Positions 63,650 through 64,000 of a DNA stretch of 64,000 nt are shown in pieces. The notes below the pieces were generated by a model. The model was not told the origin of the DNA and ran no database searches. It was given only the letters and a program-made list of their open reading frames with translations. The translations under genes and the position numbers were made by a program. Source of the DNA: Portibacter lacus (GTDB lineage Bacteria; Bacteroidota; Bacteroidia; Chitinophagales; Saprospiraceae); the NCBI RefSeq assembly GCF_021533215.1, contig NZ_JAJNKA010000004.1, positions 186,001 to 250,000 on the forward strand, read 5' to 3'. Position 1 is the first letter of the stretch. The number at the start of each line of letters is the position of its first letter.

Positions 63650-64000
63650 ATGAAGGAAACAACTAAATTGATCGTCAATAGAATTTTCTCAATTCTTTCA
63701 GGCGTTGTTGCTGGTGCAATTGTAATAGGCATCCTTGAAAGAGTAAGTAATTCGATGCATCCATATCCTGAAAACCTTGATCCTACCGATTTAGACGCAG
63801 TTGCCAACCATATTAGTAGTTTGCCTATGAGTGCATTTATTACGGTACTTTTTGCACATGCAATCGGAGCTTTAGTCGGCGGATTTATTGCTAGTAAAAT
63901 GGCTAAAGTTCAAAAACGTAGTGCTGCCTTATTTGTGGGATTAATTCTTTTAGTTGCTGGCGTGTTGAATCTAGTTTCGATTCCGCATCCGCTTTGGTTT
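63650..64000 (+). CDS. Multi-spanning membrane protein of unknown function (3' end outside window)
   Basis: The frame from ATG 63650 is open to the end of the window (117 codons), so the gene is cut. It reads MKETTKLIVNRIFSILSG..., with hydrophobic segments at about residues 10-30 (FSILSGVVAGAIVIGIL), 66-86 (FITVLFAHAIGALVGGFIA) and 96-110 (AALFVGLILLVAGVL), joined by short polar loops. This layout fits a small four-helix inner-membrane protein. I do not recognise a named family. A short A-rich stretch before the ATG is the only upstream signal seen. Confidence 0.65.
   Translation, partial: MKETTKLIVNRIFSILSGVVAGAIVIGILERVSNSMHPYPENLDPTDLDAVANHISSLPMSAFITVLFAHAIGALVGGFIASKMAKVQKRSAALFVGLILLVAGVLNLVSIPHPLWF

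Overview
The window is a stretch of a low-GC bacterial chromosome from the phylum Bacteroidota, probably a free-living polysaccharide degrader of the Saprospiria/Chitinophagia/Flavobacteriia type; the class cannot be fixed from the sequence alone. The evidence is a SusC/SusD pair, several exported proteins ending in type IX secretion (T9SS) sorting domains, TonB receptor/DUF4249 and DUF1573/DUF6970-type genes, lipoproteins with Bacteroidota-style lipoboxes, and promoters of the TAnnTTTG type. No rRNA, tRNA, CRISPR array or prophage was seen.

Layout. 1-3.8 kb: end of a serine beta-lactamase-like protein, an exported unknown protein, a BadF/GlcNAc-kinase-like protein and phosphofructokinase, in one direction. 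4-9.3 kb: WG-repeat lipoprotein, lpdA, and a GH2 beta-galactosidase homologue that has lost its catalytic nucleophile. 9.4-17.9 kb: yebC, a prolyl oligopeptidase lipoprotein, a small cytochrome-like lipoprotein, an exported PqqB-like protein, a DUF1573 protein, and a dockerin-like/T9SS pair. 17.9-19.5 kb: a REP-associated transposase (RAYT) gene with arrays of a 129-bp palindromic repeat on both sides. 19.5-29.9 kb: lepA, a PA-domain T9SS protein, a Nudix hydrolase, valS, a CocE-type hydrolase and a putative beta-barrel protein. 30-46.2 kb: a glycan utilisation region with a GH13 enzyme, an APP1-like phosphatase, a GH53 galactanase, SusD with starch-binding-type domains nested inside it, SusC, a divergent exported protein made of five SusE/F-like repeats, and a T9SS-tagged GH13 alpha-amylase co-transcribed with a Nudix-fold transcription factor. 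46.2-51.3 kb: rlmH, rhomboid protease, DUF4249 lipoprotein plus TonB receptor, DUF6970 lipoprotein. 51.3-55 kb: two tandem-repeat blocks around a WYL regulator and three small cytoplasmic proteins. 55-64 kb: two Gfo/Idh/MocA oxidoreductases, a DinB-like protein, a sialidase and an N-acetylneuraminate-lyase-like aldolase, an operon of two exported phage-tail-collar proteins plus a T9SS-type protein, a 2TM protein, and a membrane protein cut by the window end.

How the genes may work together. The clearest system is the alpha-glucan locus. Nearly the same palindrome (TGTYAAATTRACA) occurs in the susC/CBM divergent promoter (40266-40278) and upstream of the Nudix-type regulator/amylase operon (46182-46194). 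This suggests one sugar-sensing regulator controlling surface glucan binding (five-domain protein, SusD with nested domains), uptake (SusC) and secreted hydrolysis (GH13). Other points of interest are the inactive-looking GH2, the RAYT/REP array, heptad-phased GACTT tracts placed just after stop codons, and several families of exact tandem intergenic repeats.
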